The notes: generated by a model from the sequence alone, not told the origin. 64,000 nucleotides of DNA from Paenibacillus marchantiophytorum (GCF_014640555.1 NZ_BMHE01000001.1:1-64000); one strand, 5' to 3'; counted from the first letter of the stretch, positions 32,517-42,427 are shown. Numbers and translations are program-made.

Positions 32517-32942
32517 TCAGTTATTTCTGGGGTTCAAAATGGCATCTTCCACTTTAATGCAGCGGTCCATGATAACTTCAAGCCCACCTTCAGAAGCAAT
32601 ACGAGCTGCCTCTTCATTCACGATCTCCAGTTGAAGCCAAAAAACTTTGGCTTTGATCTTCACTGCTTCTTCCGCGACAGGTACAACTTGATCGGCACGG
32701 CGGAATACATTGACGATGTCGATAGGCTCGGGAATGTCGGATAAAGTGGCATAGCACTTCTCACCCAGAATTTCTGTGGCATTCGGATTCACAGGAATGA
32801 TCCGGTAACCTCTGCTCTGCATAGCCGCGGAAACCATATACGACGTGCGATCCGCTTTATCAGACAAACCAACGACCGCGATATTGCCGGCGCTTGCCAA
32901 TATTTCTTTGATGTGATCTCTGGACGGATTTTCGAAAGACAT
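32517..32942 (-). CDS. CoA-binding domain protein (YccU-like)
   Basis: A 141-residue Rossmann-type protein of the CoA_binding_2 family. Seen: NIAVVGLSDKADRTSY, GYRIIPVNPNATEILGEKCY, IPEPIDIVNVFRRADQVVPVAEEA, and VFWLQLEIVNEEAARIA with IMDRCIKVE at the end. The fold matches the CoA-binding domain of succinyl-CoA synthetase alpha; stand-alone members have no established reaction. It lies 11 nt after the C39-like peptidase gene on the same strand, so it probably ends that transcript. Confidence 0.85.
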   Translation of the reverse strand: MSFENPSRDHIKEILASAGNIAVVGLSDKADRTSYMVSAAMQSRGYRIIPVNPNATEILGEKCYATLSDIPEPIDIVNVFRRADQVVPVAEEAVKIKAKVFWLQLEIVNEEAARIASEGGLEVIMDRCIKVEDAILNPRNN

Positions 32943-32953
32943 ATGCTTCCCTC

Positions 32954-33772
32954 CTATTTTTTCAAATATGTCAGACCTTGTTTCCCCATAGCGGTCCAGC
33001 TCTCAATAAACTGGGCTTTATTAACCTGCACCTGTTTCTTGCCGCTTAGTGGATCATTCAAGTATACATTATTCTCATCATACCCCACCAATAATACAGC
33101 ATGTTCGGCATATGTTGTTTTGAGCGGGCCGGTTGGCGTCTCCCAGGTTACCCATTTGTATGGAATGTTGAAATCAATGGTCGTCCAGGCAATAACCGGT
33201 ATATCCCTAGCAATCTGCTGCTCGTACATGTCAAAAGATTCACCTGTAATATCGATAGCTTGAGGCATATAGTGCTTCAGCAAGGGAAAAAGTCCCGAGT
33301 GATAGATGCCAAAGCCTCTCGTCTTCCGGGTCACATCTCCGACAAATCCTGTGTTCGGATTGCCCCATGAGGCAATTGAGCCATCCGCGTTCAAGGTCGC
33401 CGGCGTCTCGTCTTTGGGCATCTCGGCCGCGAGGTCCATTTTATTTTTGGCAATGCCTGCGTAATTCAGCAGCATCGTCAAGCTTGTAATTTCACAACCC
33501 GCCGGAAGTTCAGGGAGCTGAGCAAACACTGGCGCATCAATCATAGCGGATTTCTTGATCTGGGCAACCGGTGTCGGCGCAGGCGTTTGGGCGGCTTTGA
33601 CTGCTGCTGTTGGTGTGGCGATTATTGCGGTGGGACTGGAAGCAAAAATAGCCGGTTCCTTGCCCGTCGCTTTGGCATATAGCAAAACAGCAAACACACT
33701 GCTGGCAAACACGAGCCCGCCAACGAGGAAAAAGCCAAACGTCACCTTCAATCCCTGCCAAATAATCTTCAT
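32954..33772 (-). CDS. Membrane-anchored C39-like peptidase
   Basis: A 272-residue protein. One N-terminal transmembrane helix (about 10-32) is followed by an Ala/Pro/Thr-rich linker, then a papain-like C39_2 domain (about 80-270). Catalytic Cys is in LPAGCEITSLTMLLNY, catalytic His in YAEHAVLLVGYDENNVY, and the third residue in LNDP. The orientation of the helix puts the catalytic domain outside. No ABC transporter is fused or adjacent, so it is not a bacteriocin-leader peptidase; the substrate is unknown. ATG at 33772 has GGTGAG 6 nt upstream. The frame extends to a GTG at 33814 overlapping the aroA stop. Confidence 0.8.
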   Translation of the reverse strand: MKIIWQGLKVTFGFFLVGGLVFASSVFAVLLYAKATGKEPAIFASSPTAIIATPTAAVKAAQTPAPTPVAQIKKSAMIDAPVFAQLPELPAGCEITSLTMLLNYAGIAKNKMDLAAEMPKDETPATLNADGSIASWGNPNTGFVGDVTRKTRGFGIYHSGLFPLLKHYMPQAIDITGESFDMYEQQIARDIPVIAWTTIDFNIPYKWVTWETPTGPLKTTYAEHAVLLVGYDENNVYLNDPLSGKKQVQVNKAQFIESWTAMGKQGLTYLKK

Positions 33773-33806
33773 GCTGATCTCACCCGTTCGTTGTATTGAG
33801 AATCTC

Positions 33807-35102
33807 TTAATCACTCACAAGTTCAACCTGAGCACCAATCGAACGCAAATGGTCAAAATATTGCGGGTAAGATTTGGCTACATGATGGGCATCATGAATA
33901 ATCAAACCTTGCTCGGAACGAAGACCAACGACAGTTAAAGCCATGATCACACGATGATCGAAATGGGCATTAATTTCGACACCGCCTGTTACGCCTTGTG
34001 GTTTGCCATGCACAATAATTTCGCTTTGGCGTTCTTCCACATCAGCGCCGGCTTTACGCAGCTCGTTCAAATAATCGGTAATTCGGTCGCACTCTTTATA
34101 TCTTAAATTTTCGACATTATAGAACCGGGAAGTCCCTTCCGCGAACACTGCCGCAGCTACCATAGCCAGCACGGCATCCGTGAAGTGATCACCATCAAAT
34201 TCCCCTGCAATCAGCTTCTGATTGCCGCGAACATGCACAACACCGTCTTCATGCGTTAAGTTCACGCCCATCGCGCGCAACACGTCCACACAAGCTTTCT
34301 CGCCTTGTTTGCTGTTCTCCTCAAGCCGCAGTACACGGACATCTGAATTCGTCACAGCGGCAGCGGCCAAAATGGCAGCAGACCCAGGGTAATCCCCTTG
34401 AATGACATATTCCTTAGCTTGATAGGATTGTCTGCCTGGTATGCGGTAATGCATAAGGTCTTCACTTGCATGCACGACAATACCCGCCTGCGCCAAAACT
34501 TCCAGCGTTTGGCCAACAATGATTTTGGACTTCAAGTCATGCAAGACTTCAATCTCGCTATCTTCTTCAAGCAACGGTGTCATGAATAAAAGAGAACTCA
34601 GGAATTGGGAGCTGACATTGCCAGAAACGGTTAATTTGCCGCCGCGTGGTTGTCCCCCTTTAATAGTTATCGGCAGACGACCGTTAGAATGTTGTACTTC
34701 CACACCCATTTGCTGCAAAGTATCGATTAAATCATCATGTGGACGTTTACCCAGCGATTCCGGGTACGTATTAACGAAGGTCAGATCCGGACAAAAAGCA
34801 GCTGTAGACATCAAAAACCGCAGAACAGCGCCGGCATTTCCCACATTTAACTCAGAAACATGCTTAGGATGTTTGCCGAAGCCTGTGATAACGATTTTCT
34901 CGTCATCTTCTTCAATAATGGCACCCAAATCACGGACACAACGTCTCATTGCATCACTATCTTCACTATGAGCCGGATAATAAATGGTACTTGTCCCATC
35001 TGCAAGTGCTCCGATTAACAAATAACGGGTTGTGTAGTTTTTCGAGGATAGTGCATTGATTTCCCCTTGAAGCTGGGAAGTTGGTTTCACGATGGCTTTC
35101 AT
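33807..35102 (-). CDS. aroA: 3-phosphoshikimate 1-carboxyvinyltransferase (EPSP synthase)
   Basis: A 431-residue enzyme of the shikimate pathway, joining PEP to shikimate-3-phosphate. Seen: QGEINALSSKNYTTRYLLIGALADG at the N terminus, LNVGNAGAVLRFLMS (PEP-site loop, NAGTxxR-like), GKRPHDDLIDTLQQMGV, GNVSSQFLSSLL, DYPGSAAILAAAAV, and NLRYKECDRI plus DHRVIMAL at the C terminus. ATG at 35102 has AAGGAG 11 nt upstream; the frame stays open to 35300 but that part overlaps crcB. aroK lies nearby at 36287. Confidence 0.93.
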   Translation of the reverse strand: MKAIVKPTSQLQGEINALSSKNYTTRYLLIGALADGTSTIYYPAHSEDSDAMRRCVRDLGAIIEEDDEKIVITGFGKHPKHVSELNVGNAGAVLRFLMSTAAFCPDLTFVNTYPESLGKRPHDDLIDTLQQMGVEVQHSNGRLPITIKGGQPRGGKLTVSGNVSSQFLSSLLFMTPLLEEDSEIEVLHDLKSKIIVGQTLEVLAQAGIVVHASEDLMHYRIPGRQSYQAKEYVIQGDYPGSAAILAAAAVTNSDVRVLRLEENSKQGEKACVDVLRAMGVNLTHEDGVVHVRGNQKLIAGEFDGDHFTDAVLAMVAAAVFAEGTSRFYNVENLRYKECDRITDYLNELRKAGADVEERQSEIIVHGKPQGVTGGVEINAHFDHRVIMALTVVGLRSEQGLIIHDAHHVAKSYPQYFDHLRSIGAQVELVSD

Positions 35103-35128
35103 GTCGTTGATAACTCCTTCGTAAGTGT

Positions 35129-35491
35129 TTATATGTAATATCCGATGAAGGTAAGTAGAATTCCACCGGTATAACTGAGCAAGGTATACAGCATCGAAAC
35201 TTTCCATTGACCTGCAAGCAGCAATCTCATACATTCTAGATTCATCGTTGAAAATGTCGTAAAAGCGCCCATAAAACCAGTGCCGATCAAAAGTTTCCAA
35301 TTGTCATAAGCATGGTATTTCATGAGGATTCCAATTAGAAAACTGCCCAAAAGATTTATTGTCAGTGTACCATACGGAATAGAACTTGGGAACCTTCTAC
35401 TCAGGTAACTCCCTAGTTGAAAACGGCCAATCGCACCGAAAAAACCACCAAAACTCACCAAACACATCGCCCATATCCACATAAATGTCAA
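35129..35491 (-). CDS. crcB: Fluoride channel subunit CrcB/Fluc (1)
   Basis: A 120-residue protein with four transmembrane helices. Fluc channels expel fluoride as antiparallel dimers. Seen: GGFFGAIGRFQLG, the pore-lining GTLTINLLGSFLIG with its Asn, and GFMGAFTTFSTMNLE with the Phe-box and Thr/Ser track. Gram-positives often use two different subunits, as here. TTG start overlaps the stop of the partner gene by 4 nt (TTGA) with an AAGGGGGG site 8 nt upstream. Confidence 0.9.
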   Translation of the reverse strand: MTFMWIWAMCLVSFGGFFGAIGRFQLGSYLSRRFPSSIPYGTLTINLLGSFLIGILMKYHAYDNWKLLIGTGFMGAFTTFSTMNLECMRLLLAGQWKVSMLYTLLSYTGGILLTFIGYYI

Positions 35492-35892
35492 GAGAGATTC
35501 CCCCCTTGAATGGACTTAGCTAGGCGAATACCCAGCCAGGTTATGAGAAGTCCTCCCCATAAACTGCCAAGGACATAGAGGAAAGCTAGAATCATATGAC
35601 CCTGCCTTAACATATTAACGGTTTCATAGCTAAACGTAGAGAATGTAGTAAATGAGCCTATAAAGCCAGTTGTTATGGCCATTTGCAGTTGGGCTGGTAT
35701 CCGCAGCTTATCTGTAAAAACAAGAAACCCAAGCAGTAAACAGCCCGCTAAATTGCAAAAAAAAGTTCCCCATGGAAAAACGATCTCCGTGCTTGGATTC
35801 CAGATTGTTGAGAACCCGAAGCGCGCGAGCGCGCCCAAGATGCCTGCTAAACCAATATAGAGCATAGTCCTGTAACTGCGTTTGCTGTCCAT
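35488..35892 (-). CDS. crcB: Fluoride channel subunit CrcB/Fluc (2)
   Basis: A 134-residue paralogue of the downstream gene with four transmembrane helices. Seen: GLAGILGALARFGFS, GTFFCNLAGCLLLGF with the pore Asn, and GFIGSFTTFSTFSYE. The pair probably forms a heterodimeric channel. ATG at 35892 has GGAG 11 nt upstream; an earlier ATG at 35925 has no site. I saw no fluoride riboswitch in the short divergent gap before it. Confidence 0.9.
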   Translation of the reverse strand: MDSKRSYRTMLYIGLAGILGALARFGFSTIWNPSTEIVFPWGTFFCNLAGCLLLGFLVFTDKLRIPAQLQMAITTGFIGSFTTFSTFSYETVNMLRQGHMILAFLYVLGSLWGGLLITWLGIRLAKSIQGGNLS

Positions 35893-35972
35893 CCGTTTGA
35901 CATCTCCGCTTATTGTTTCTATCATTACTTGTTAGGGGATTCCCCCATATACGAAAGCTTGGAGGTTCTATT

Positions 35973-36263
35973 ATGGATACCATTTCACCATCTGAAATCA
36001 AAGAAAGACTACGCAGCGGTGACAAACTTACCATCATTGACGTACGCGAAGATGAAGAAGTAGCTGCTGGCATGATTCCAAGCGCCATACATATTCCGCT
36101 AGGTCAACTGCCTGAACGACTCGCAGAAATTCCTAAAACCGAGGAAGTCATTCTTGTCTGCCGCAGCGGAGCACGCAGTGGACGCGCACTTGGCTTCCTG
36201 GAATCACAAGGCTACCAAGGCCTCAAAAATATGACAGGCGGCATGCTGGAATGGGAGGACTAA
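35973..36263 (+). CDS. Rhodanese-domain sulfurtransferase
   Basis: A 96-residue single-domain rhodanese. Seen: SPSEIKERLRSGDKLTIIDVREDEE, the IPSAIHIPLGQLPERL substrate-side segment, and the active-site loop VCRSGARSGRA with the persulfide-forming Cys. Such proteins carry sulfane sulfur or detoxify cyanide; the acceptor is not known here. ATG at 35973 is 7 nt from GGAGG. It is divergent from crcB. Confidence 0.9.
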   Translation: MDTISPSEIKERLRSGDKLTIIDVREDEEVAAGMIPSAIHIPLGQLPERLAEIPKTEEVILVCRSGARSGRALGFLESQGYQGLKNMTGGMLEWED

Positions 36264-36286
36264 GCTTAATCGCTTGTCCCCTATTT

Positions 36287-36793
36287 TCATTTCACGACTT
36301 GCGCCAGAATAAGCTCCACGATCTCATTCGTTGACAGTTCAGTTGTATCAATCACTGTGTGCGCGAAATCATAGGATGACTTCCGTTGTTCCAACAACGT
36401 GTTCACGCGCTCTTCCACATTGCCTTGCAGCAAAGGTCGATTCGTATCGCTGCTTACTCGCGCAATGATCGTCTCCGCAGAAGCTGTCAGCGCCACTACA
36501 AGGCCGTTTTGCAGCATGCAGGTCCGATTGCTTTCTGCCAACACCGCTCCCCCGCCTGTCGCCACTACCTGCCTCTCACCTTCCAGAATATGCGCAAGCG
36601 TCTTACTCTCCAATGTACGGAAATAAGCTTCGCCATGTTGTTGAAATAAATCTGCAATACGCGACTGCTGCTCCTCTTCCAGAACGGCATCAGAATCACG
36701 AAACTTCCAGTCCAGACGCTCCGCCAACAGGCTCCCTACCGTTGATTTACCAGTCCCCATAAAACCTACAAGTACAATATTTCTTGCTGTCAC
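36287..36793 (-). CDS. aroK: Shikimate kinase
   Basis: A 168-residue P-loop kinase making shikimate-3-phosphate, the step before AroA. Seen: Walker A GFMGTGKST, RDSDAVLEEE (metal and shikimate contacts), YFRTLESKTL, GGGAVL in the shikimate site, and the lid residues NRPLLQ. It is full length. GTG at 36793 has AGGGG 6 nt upstream. It converges with the rhodanese gene, and the pathway partner aroA is 1.2 kb away on the same strand. Confidence 0.93.
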   Translation of the reverse strand: MTARNIVLVGFMGTGKSTVGSLLAERLDWKFRDSDAVLEEEQQSRIADLFQQHGEAYFRTLESKTLAHILEGERQVVATGGGAVLAESNRTCMLQNGLVVALTASAETIIARVSSDTNRPLLQGNVEERVNTLLEQRKSSYDFAHTVIDTTELSTNEIVELILAQVVK

Positions 36794-36963
36794 ATGAATC
36801 CCCTTTTCTCATATGCTGATCATACAAACTTTCCCAACATCATACCATAGCCGACATACCATGAATACAATCCATCAAAAAATCATATAGTAGAGTGAAT
36901 AAATTCCAGATCAACCGTTAAGATTTTAAGAGAGACCTTATGTTGACAAGGAGAGATGAAGCT

Positions 36964-37263
36964 TTGAACCCAATTGTTGCCTACACCAACCGCACGCAAG
37001 GCAAACTGGAGCAAATCTTACACCCGAGTTACATCCTTTGCAAAGATGATGTTGTCTGGATTTTGGAGTTTATTAAGAAAAAAGTGGCTGAAGAAGACCC
37101 GCGTATGCAAGGCCTTGCTCAACCACGATTATTACAAAATTTCCGTTATTTTGCCGAAGTCTCGTTAATGCTCATTCACCGGCGGAACGGCTTTGATCAA
37201 GAGGCCGATCGCTTGAAAATGTGGCTGCGCGAGGCTGCGTATGGCTTACAGGATGAAGCTTAA
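36964..37263 (+). CDS. Conserved hypothetical protein, helical (99 aa)
   Basis: A 99-residue, mostly helical basic protein with no signal peptide or membrane segment. Seen: VAYTNRTQGKLEQIL, DDVVWILEFIKKKVAEEDPRMQ, LLQNFRYFAEVSLMLIHRRNG and RLKMWLREAAYGLQ. I do not recognise the family. TTG at 36964 is preferred because GGAG lies 10 nt upstream; an ATG at 36940 lacks a site. It converges with the gluconate operon end. Confidence 0.65.
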   Translation: MNPIVAYTNRTQGKLEQILHPSYILCKDDVVWILEFIKKKVAEEDPRMQGLAQPRLLQNFRYFAEVSLMLIHRRNGFDQEADRLKMWLREAAYGLQDEA

Positions 37264-37275
37264 TCCCTGTTTCTC

Positions 37276-38697
37276 TTAGTTTTCCATCCAGTTGAAGTGG
37301 AAGGAACCTTCTTTGTCCACACGTTGGAACGTGTGAGCTCCGAAGTAATCGCGCTGTGCTTGCAGCAAGTTAGCAGGAAGTCTTTCAGTCCGGTAGCTGT
37401 CATAGTAAGCAAGTGCGGAAGCGAAAGCTGGAACTGCGATACCGCGAGTTACCGCTTCTGCGATAACTTGTCTCCAGGATTGTTGATAGTTATCAACAAC
37501 ACCATTGAAGTAGTTGTCCAGCAGCAAGTTTCTCAATGCTGGATCGCGATCATACGCATCCTTAATATTTTGCAGGAATCTCGCACGAATGATACATCCG
37601 CCGCGGAAGATCATCGCAATGCTGCCATATTTCAGATTCCAGTTATATTCCTCGGAAGCTGCTCTCATTTGGGCAAAGCCTTGTGCATAAGAGCAAATTT
37701 TACTTGCGTAAAGCGCTTGGCGAACAGCCTCAATAAACGCTTTGCGATCGCCTGTGAAGGCTGGAGCAGCAGGTCCTTTGAGTACTTTGCTTGCTGCGAC
37801 GCGCTCTTCTTTCATCGCGGAGATGAAACGGGAGAACACGGATTCCGTGATAATGGAAAGCGGTACGCCTAGGTCCAGAGCACTTTGGCTGGTCCATTTT
37901 CCTGTTCCCTTTTGACCTGCGGAATCCAGAATCACGTCAACCATCGGTTTGCCTGTTTCAGCATCATATTTGGTGAAAATATCACGCGTAATTTCGATCA
38001 AGTAGCTGTCAAGCTCACCGTTATTCCACTCCGTGAAAATCTCATGAAGCTCTTCTACGCTGACATTCAGCACATCTTTGAGCAATTGGTAAGCTTCGCA
38101 AATCAACTGCATGTCGCCATACTCAATCCCGTTATGCACCATTTTGACATAGTGTCCGGCACCGTCAGGTCCGATATATGTGCAGCAAGCGTCGTCGCCA
38201 ACTTTAGCGGAAATTGCCTTCAGAATTGGCTCTACCAATTTGTAGGCATCTTCTTGACCGCCTGGCATAATCGATGGACCTTTCAATGCGCCTTCTTCAC
38301 CGCCGGAAACGCCTGTTCCAACGAAACGAATACCATGTGCTTCCAAATCTTTGTTACGGCGTTGTGTATCCGGGAAGAATGCGTTGCCTCCATCAATGAG
38401 GATATCGCCTTTGTCCAAATACGGCAGCAATTGGTTAATCGTGTCATCCGTAGGACCGCCAGCTTTGACCATGATCAAAATTTTACGCGGAACTTCAAGG
38501 GATTGCACGAATTCTTCCACAGTGTATGTACCTACTAATTGTTTACCTTGGGCTTCTTCCAGAAGCTCTTTTGTTTTTTCGGCAGAACGATTAAATACGG
38601 ATACAGTGAATCCTCTGCTCTCAATGTTCAAAGCCAAGTTTTTACCCATTACCGCTAGACCGACTACACCAATTTGTTGTTTAGACACGTCTCTCAT
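37276..38697 (-). CDS. gndA: 6-phosphogluconate dehydrogenase, decarboxylating
   Basis: A 473-residue enzyme: 6-phosphogluconate to ribulose-5-phosphate + CO2, with NAD(P)+. Seen: [21 protein letters not shown] (the dinucleotide fold; quoted in part), [33 protein letters not shown], and [16 protein letters not shown], with FNRS after the second strand typical of the NADP-type specificity loop. It is the last gene of the LacI-LarA-GntK-SDR operon, so it receives 6-phosphogluconate formed by the kinase. Only 26 nt separate it from the upstream dehydrogenase gene. Confidence 0.95.
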   Translation of the reverse strand: MRDVSKQQIGVVGLAVMGKNLALNIESRGFTVSVFNRSAEKTKELLEEAQGKQLVGTYTVEEFVQSLEVPRKILIMVKAGGPTDDTINQLLPYLDKGDILIDGGNAFFPDTQRRNKDLEAHGIRFVGTGVSGGEEGALKGPSIMPGGQEDAYKLVEPILKAISAKVGDDACCTYIGPDGAGHYVKMVHNGIEYGDMQLICEAYQLLKDVLNVSVEELHEIFTEWNNGELDSYLIEITRDIFTKYDAETGKPMVDVILDSAGQKGTGKWTSQSALDLGVPLSIITESVFSRFISAMKEERVAASKVLKGPAAPAFTGDRKAFIEAVRQALYASKICSYAQGFAQMRAASEEYNWNLKYGSIAMIFRGGCIIRARFLQNIKDAYDRDPALRNLLLDNYFNGVVDNYQQSWRQVIAEAVTRGIAVPAFASALAYYDSYRTERLPANLLQAQRDYFGAHTFQRVDKEGSFHFNWMEN

Positions 38698-38723
38698 ACA
38701 CCCTTCCGAAAAAAATATAAGTT

Positions 38724-39491
38724 TTAAATCGTCATCGCGCCAAAACCGCCATCCACTCTTAAAACAGACCCTGTGACAAAACTAGAAGCTTGTTCAGATG
38801 CAAGGAACACAGCAGCCCCTTGGAGCTCAGACGCTTCGCCAAATCGATTCATAGGCGTATGGCGCATGATGGATTCAATCCGTTCCGGAGACAAAATCTT
38901 GCGATTCTGTTCCGCGGGGAAGAACCCAGGAATAATCGCGTTCACACGCACACGACTTGGAGCGAATTCGCGAGCAAGGTTCTGTGTGATATTATTGACA
39001 GCTGCTTTGGAAGCGGAATAAGTGAACACGCGAGAAAGCGGAGGATCTGACGATACGGATGAAATATTAATAATGCTTCCGCCTTCGTTCCGATCAACCA
39101 TGTATTTCCCAAACACTTGGCAGGCTAACACGACGCTCTTCAAATTAACCTCCATAATAGAATCCCATTCTTCCATGGAAATGTCAAAGAAAGGCGTAGC
39201 ACTATTTTTGCCGGGACAATTCATCAGGATGTCCGCAGAGCCTGACCAAGCCAAAACTTCTTTGAGAACCAGTTCCAATTCCTCGCGTTTCGTCGCATCC
39301 GCTTGGAACGTATTCGCTTCTCCGCCAATCGCTTCAATACTTAGACGAACTTGATCGCTTTTCTCTTGATTGCGCCCCACGATGGCAACTTTCGCGCCAT
39401 GACCGGCTAAAGCAAGGGCCATCGAGCCACCTAATGTACTGTTGCCGCCAATAATTACTGCTGTTTTCCCTGTAAGATCGAATAAATTCAT
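38724..39491 (-). CDS. Short-chain dehydrogenase, probable aldonate or keto-aldonate oxidoreductase
   Basis: A 255-residue SDR. Seen: the cofactor motif [26 protein letters not shown] after the second strand, [17 protein letters not shown] with the catalytic Ser, and [10 protein letters not shown] with the catalytic Tyr/Lys pair, then [11 protein letters not shown]. It resembles gluconate 5-dehydrogenase and the SDR-type mannonate oxidoreductases of Bacillales. In this operon it would reduce a keto-aldonate to an aldonate or the reverse; this is inference. ATG at 39491 has GGGG 9 nt upstream; the ATG at 39500 abuts the site. Confidence 0.85.
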   Translation of the reverse strand: MNLFDLTGKTAVIIGGNSTLGGSMALALAGHGAKVAIVGRNQEKSDQVRLSIEAIGGEANTFQADATKREELELVLKEVLAWSGSADILMNCPGKNSATPFFDISMEEWDSIMEVNLKSVVLACQVFGKYMVDRNEGGSIINISSVSSDPPLSRVFTYSASKAAVNNITQNLAREFAPSRVRVNAIIPGFFPAEQNRKILSPERIESIMRHTPMNRFGEASELQGAAVFLASEQASSFVTGSVLRVDGGFGAMTI

Positions 39492-39551
39492 CGTCTTCAT
39501 CCCCTCTGCATGTTTGCTTGGCTAATCCCGTAGAAAGCAGCCTAAGCTTAT

Positions 39552-41159
39552 TTATGTTTGAGGACTCCGTAGGTGCTGCCCTTGAAAGGCGGTAATCGCA
39601 TCGAATTGATCTTTTAACTGATGATATACGCTTGTATAAATAGATGTCAATTGTTGATAAATGCGATAATCGCTTTCATTCACCTCGTGAGCCATTCCTA
39701 CCTGTATCCATTGATGGGCATAAGAGAGATCATCAATCTCTCCCATCGCGAGCAAACCGAGCAAAGCTGCCCCGATTCCGGAACTTTCAATAGAATCCGG
39801 AACTGTAACGGACGTGCCGAGCATATCCGTCATCATTTGACGCCAGAAGGTTGATCTGGCAAAACCGCCTGATGCCCGAATCACAGCAGCCGGCCCCATC
39901 ATGCGTTCCAGCGATGTTGCTACCGCTTGAATCGAGAACATAACGCCTTCGAGCGCTGCCCGAATCATATGCTTCTTCTGGTGGCTAAGCGAAAGACCGA
40001 AGTATACACCGCGTGCGTTCGCATTCCAGTAAGGGGCACGTTCTCCCGAAAGGAGCGGCAGGAAAAGCAGACCGTCCGACCCTGCGCCTACCTGTGACGC
40101 GAGCTCCGTCAAATAGTCGTAAGGATCGATGCCTTGACGCCGCGCTTCTTCGGCTTCGGCCGTCGCAATCTGATCTCTCACCCACCGGAAAACAATGCCG
40201 CCGTTGTTGATCGGTCCACCCACGACCCAGAAGTTTTCGGTGAGCGCATAGCAGAACAGCTTGCCTTCGGGGTCGGTTTGCGGTTTGTTGACCACGCTGC
40301 GCACCGCGCCGCTAGTGCCGATCGTGACGGCGATGACGCCTGGCTCGAAAGCGCCGACACCAAGATTGGCGAGCACGCCATCAGAAGCGCCGATTACGAA
40401 AGGTGTGTTAACGGCCAAGCCCATGGCCGCAGCGTAGGCTCCTGAGAGCCCTTCGACGCGGTATGTCGTTGGCACAAGCTCGGAGAGCTGCTCCTCCTTC
40501 ACGCTGGCGTGATTAAGCGCATCTTCGTCCCAGACAAGATTCTCCAAGTTGAATAACCCTGTAGCACTAGCTAACGAATGGTCAATCAGATAGCGGCCAA
40601 ATAGCTTCGCGAAGACATACTCCTTAATTCCGATAAATTTGTACGCATCCCTCATCAATTCCGGCTCGTTGTCCCTGAACCACATCAACTTGAGAAGCGG
40701 AGACATCGGATGAATCGGCGTGCCCGTCCGCGAGTAAATCTGCTGACCAAGACCGCTGCGCTTCAATTTCTCCGCATAGCTGGCACTTCGGTTGTCAGCC
40801 CAAGTGATACAGGCTGTTAGCGGCTTCGTATTCTCATCCACTGCGATCAAGCTATGCATAGCGGAACTGAAGGAGACACAGAGCACTTGATCAGGTGTAA
40901 CGCTAAGTTTGCGAACGACAGCCCCTATTCCCTCTACAACAGCTTCAAAAATCTGATCGGGATCCTGTTCAGCGCGATCCGCTGTTGGCGTGAAAAGCGG
41001 GTACTCAATGGAATGTGAAGCCAAAACTTGACCTTCACGAGAAATGATCAGCGTCTTCGTGCTTGTTGTCCCTATGTCAGCCGCGATGATGTAAGGCCTG
41101 CTGGCACCCGTTTCAACAGATGTCCCACGCCCGGAAAGGGTCGTTGATTGGTCGGTCAT
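39552..41159 (-). CDS. FGGY-family carbohydrate kinase, probable gluconate kinase
   Basis: A 535-residue sugar kinase of the FGGY family. Seen: YIIAADIGTTSTKTLI (phosphate 1), CITWADNRSASYAEKL, SLASATGLFNLENLVWDEDAL, VTIGTSGAVRSV (phosphate 2), GLLFLPLLSGERAPYWNANARG, and the C-terminal RASGGFARSTFW. Overall it is closest to GntK-type gluconokinases of Bacillus, giving 6-phosphogluconate for the Gnd enzyme in the same operon. The start overlaps the stop of the upstream epimerase gene by 4 nt (ATGA). About 39985-40450 is locally GC-rich. Confidence 0.85.
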   Translation of the reverse strand: MTDQSTTLSGRGTSVETGASRPYIIAADIGTTSTKTLIISREGQVLASHSIEYPLFTPTADRAEQDPDQIFEAVVEGIGAVVRKLSVTPDQVLCVSFSSAMHSLIAVDENTKPLTACITWADNRSASYAEKLKRSGLGQQIYSRTGTPIHPMSPLLKLMWFRDNEPELMRDAYKFIGIKEYVFAKLFGRYLIDHSLASATGLFNLENLVWDEDALNHASVKEEQLSELVPTTYRVEGLSGAYAAAMGLAVNTPFVIGASDGVLANLGVGAFEPGVIAVTIGTSGAVRSVVNKPQTDPEGKLFCYALTENFWVVGGPINNGGIVFRWVRDQIATAEAEEARRQGIDPYDYLTELASQVGAGSDGLLFLPLLSGERAPYWNANARGVYFGLSLSHQKKHMIRAALEGVMFSIQAVATSLERMMGPAAVIRASGGFARSTFWRQMMTDMLGTSVTVPDSIESSGIGAALLGLLAMGEIDDLSYAHQWIQVGMAHEVNESDYRIYQQLTSIYTSVYHQLKDQFDAITAFQGQHLRSPQT

Positions 41160-42427
41160 TTGCTAATATTCCCCTCTGCATCAAATGAAAGTTCATAAGG
41201 CTCAGTTAAAATTTCAATATCCGGATGCTGGCGAGCCGCATCTAATAGATTAATTGAGATTTCAATCTCGCCGAGATGAAGCGTGTCTTGAATTCGAACC
41301 AATTTGCAGGTCGTATAATCTAGGATGTTACACGTTTTCACTGCTGCCTTGATCGCATACAAATCATTTTCCAGCGTTGTCGCTATTTTCGTTGGGGCAC
41401 AGACGGTTGAAGTTAAGCCATTGGCATAAGTAAACTCCAAATTCGTTTTGTCCACCAGTCTTTGCGTTGTAAAATCGGCCGTTCCGACCCCATTCGCGTT
41501 CCCTTTGGTCTCATGGGTCAAGTCCAGCACAACCATCTTGGCAACATCGGGCCCTCCGTGTGCATAGGGTGTCGGGTAACGTCCTGTCACGTTCGGATCC
41601 ATGCCGTCGCCGCTAACATTTTTACCGATATAGTCAATGACAAGAACATCGATTTCGTCAAACAAAATCTTAGGCAGACGCGATTTCGCTTCGATGAGAA
41701 GCAGTTCTTCACGCGCTTCAATCTCAGCTGCTGGCAGCACTTCCACCTGACAGGTCTCATCATACGCATTCTCGACAAGTGCAACACCGAACACGATCGG
41801 CAGCTTCTGGATCATCAAATTCGCCATAGCCGGCACGTTCTCTGCCATATATTTGAAGCCCAGCTGGTGACACGCTTCCGCACCTTTTTGCTTGCCAAGA
41901 CCGATCGCGATCATTTTCATAATGCCGCTCTCAATCCGTCCGCGGAACGCAGTATGCGGCTTCACGCGGTTAATCACGACAATCGCATCCGCTTCAGAAG
42001 CGATCCGATCCACATAAACAGGCAAGCCATTAGGCAGCTGGTCGATCTGTACAACTTCCATCGAAGAGCGGATCGGAGCGCCCATGGTCGCTTCCGTTAT
42101 GCCAAAATGCTGTAAAACCTCCGTTTGACCATCTGCTGTGGCTCCCCCGTGGCTGCCCATGCAGGGAACGATGAAAGGGAAAGCTCCTCTGTCTTTAATC
42201 GCATCAATCGTTGTCTTGGTAAAGCCGGCAATATTGGCGATACCTCGGCTGCCGACCGCAACCGCAACCTGCTGCCCTGGATGAATGCTGTTCATGACCC
42301 CGCTGCTAGCCAGCTTGTTCACGAGTTCGAGCTCGGGATGTTCCAGAATCGTGCGATCAAACTTCTGCCGAATCTTCACCATTTGCGGAATCGGAATGTC
42401 CTTTAATAATTCTCTTAGAATGCTCAC
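41156..42427 (-). CDS. LarA-like nickel-dependent 2-hydroxyacid racemase/epimerase
   Basis: A 423-residue protein of the LarA homologue (DUF2088) superfamily. Seen: VAVAVGSRGIANI, CMGSHGGATADGQ, VVINRVKPHTAFRGRIESG and the following MKMIAIGLGKQKGAE, which match the catalytic-His and cofactor-attaching regions of LarA. These enzymes use the NPN nickel-pincer cofactor made by LarB, LarC and LarE, none of which is in the window. Characterised members epimerise lactate, malate or aldonates including gluconate. Its place before a gluconate-type kinase suggests an aldonate 2-epimerase that feeds another sugar acid into the gluconate route. GTG start, preceded by GAGGGG. Confidence 0.8.
   Translation of the reverse strand: MSILRELLKDIPIPQMVKIRQKFDRTILEHPELELVNKLASSGVMNSIHPGQQVAVAVGSRGIANIAGFTKTTIDAIKDRGAFPFIVPCMGSHGGATADGQTEVLQHFGITEATMGAPIRSSMEVVQIDQLPNGLPVYVDRIASEADAIVVINRVKPHTAFRGRIESGIMKMIAIGLGKQKGAEACHQLGFKYMAENVPAMANLMIQKLPIVFGVALVENAYDETCQVEVLPAAEIEAREELLLIEAKSRLPKILFDEIDVLVIDYIGKNVSGDGMDPNVTGRYPTPYAHGGPDVAKMVVLDLTHETKGNANGVGTADFTTQRLVDKTNLEFTYANGLTSTVCAPTKIATTLENDLYAIKAAVKTCNILDYTTCKLVRIQDTLHLGEIEISINLLDAARQHPDIEILTEPYELSFDAEGNISK

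Noticed and set aside
35893-35972. Fluoride riboswitch ahead of the crcB pair
   Set aside because: The 80-nt divergent gap has no sequence resembling the crcB motif.
39985-40445. Overlapping frames within the gluconate-type kinase gene
   Set aside because: Shadows of a GC-rich part of a gene with complete FGGY motifs.
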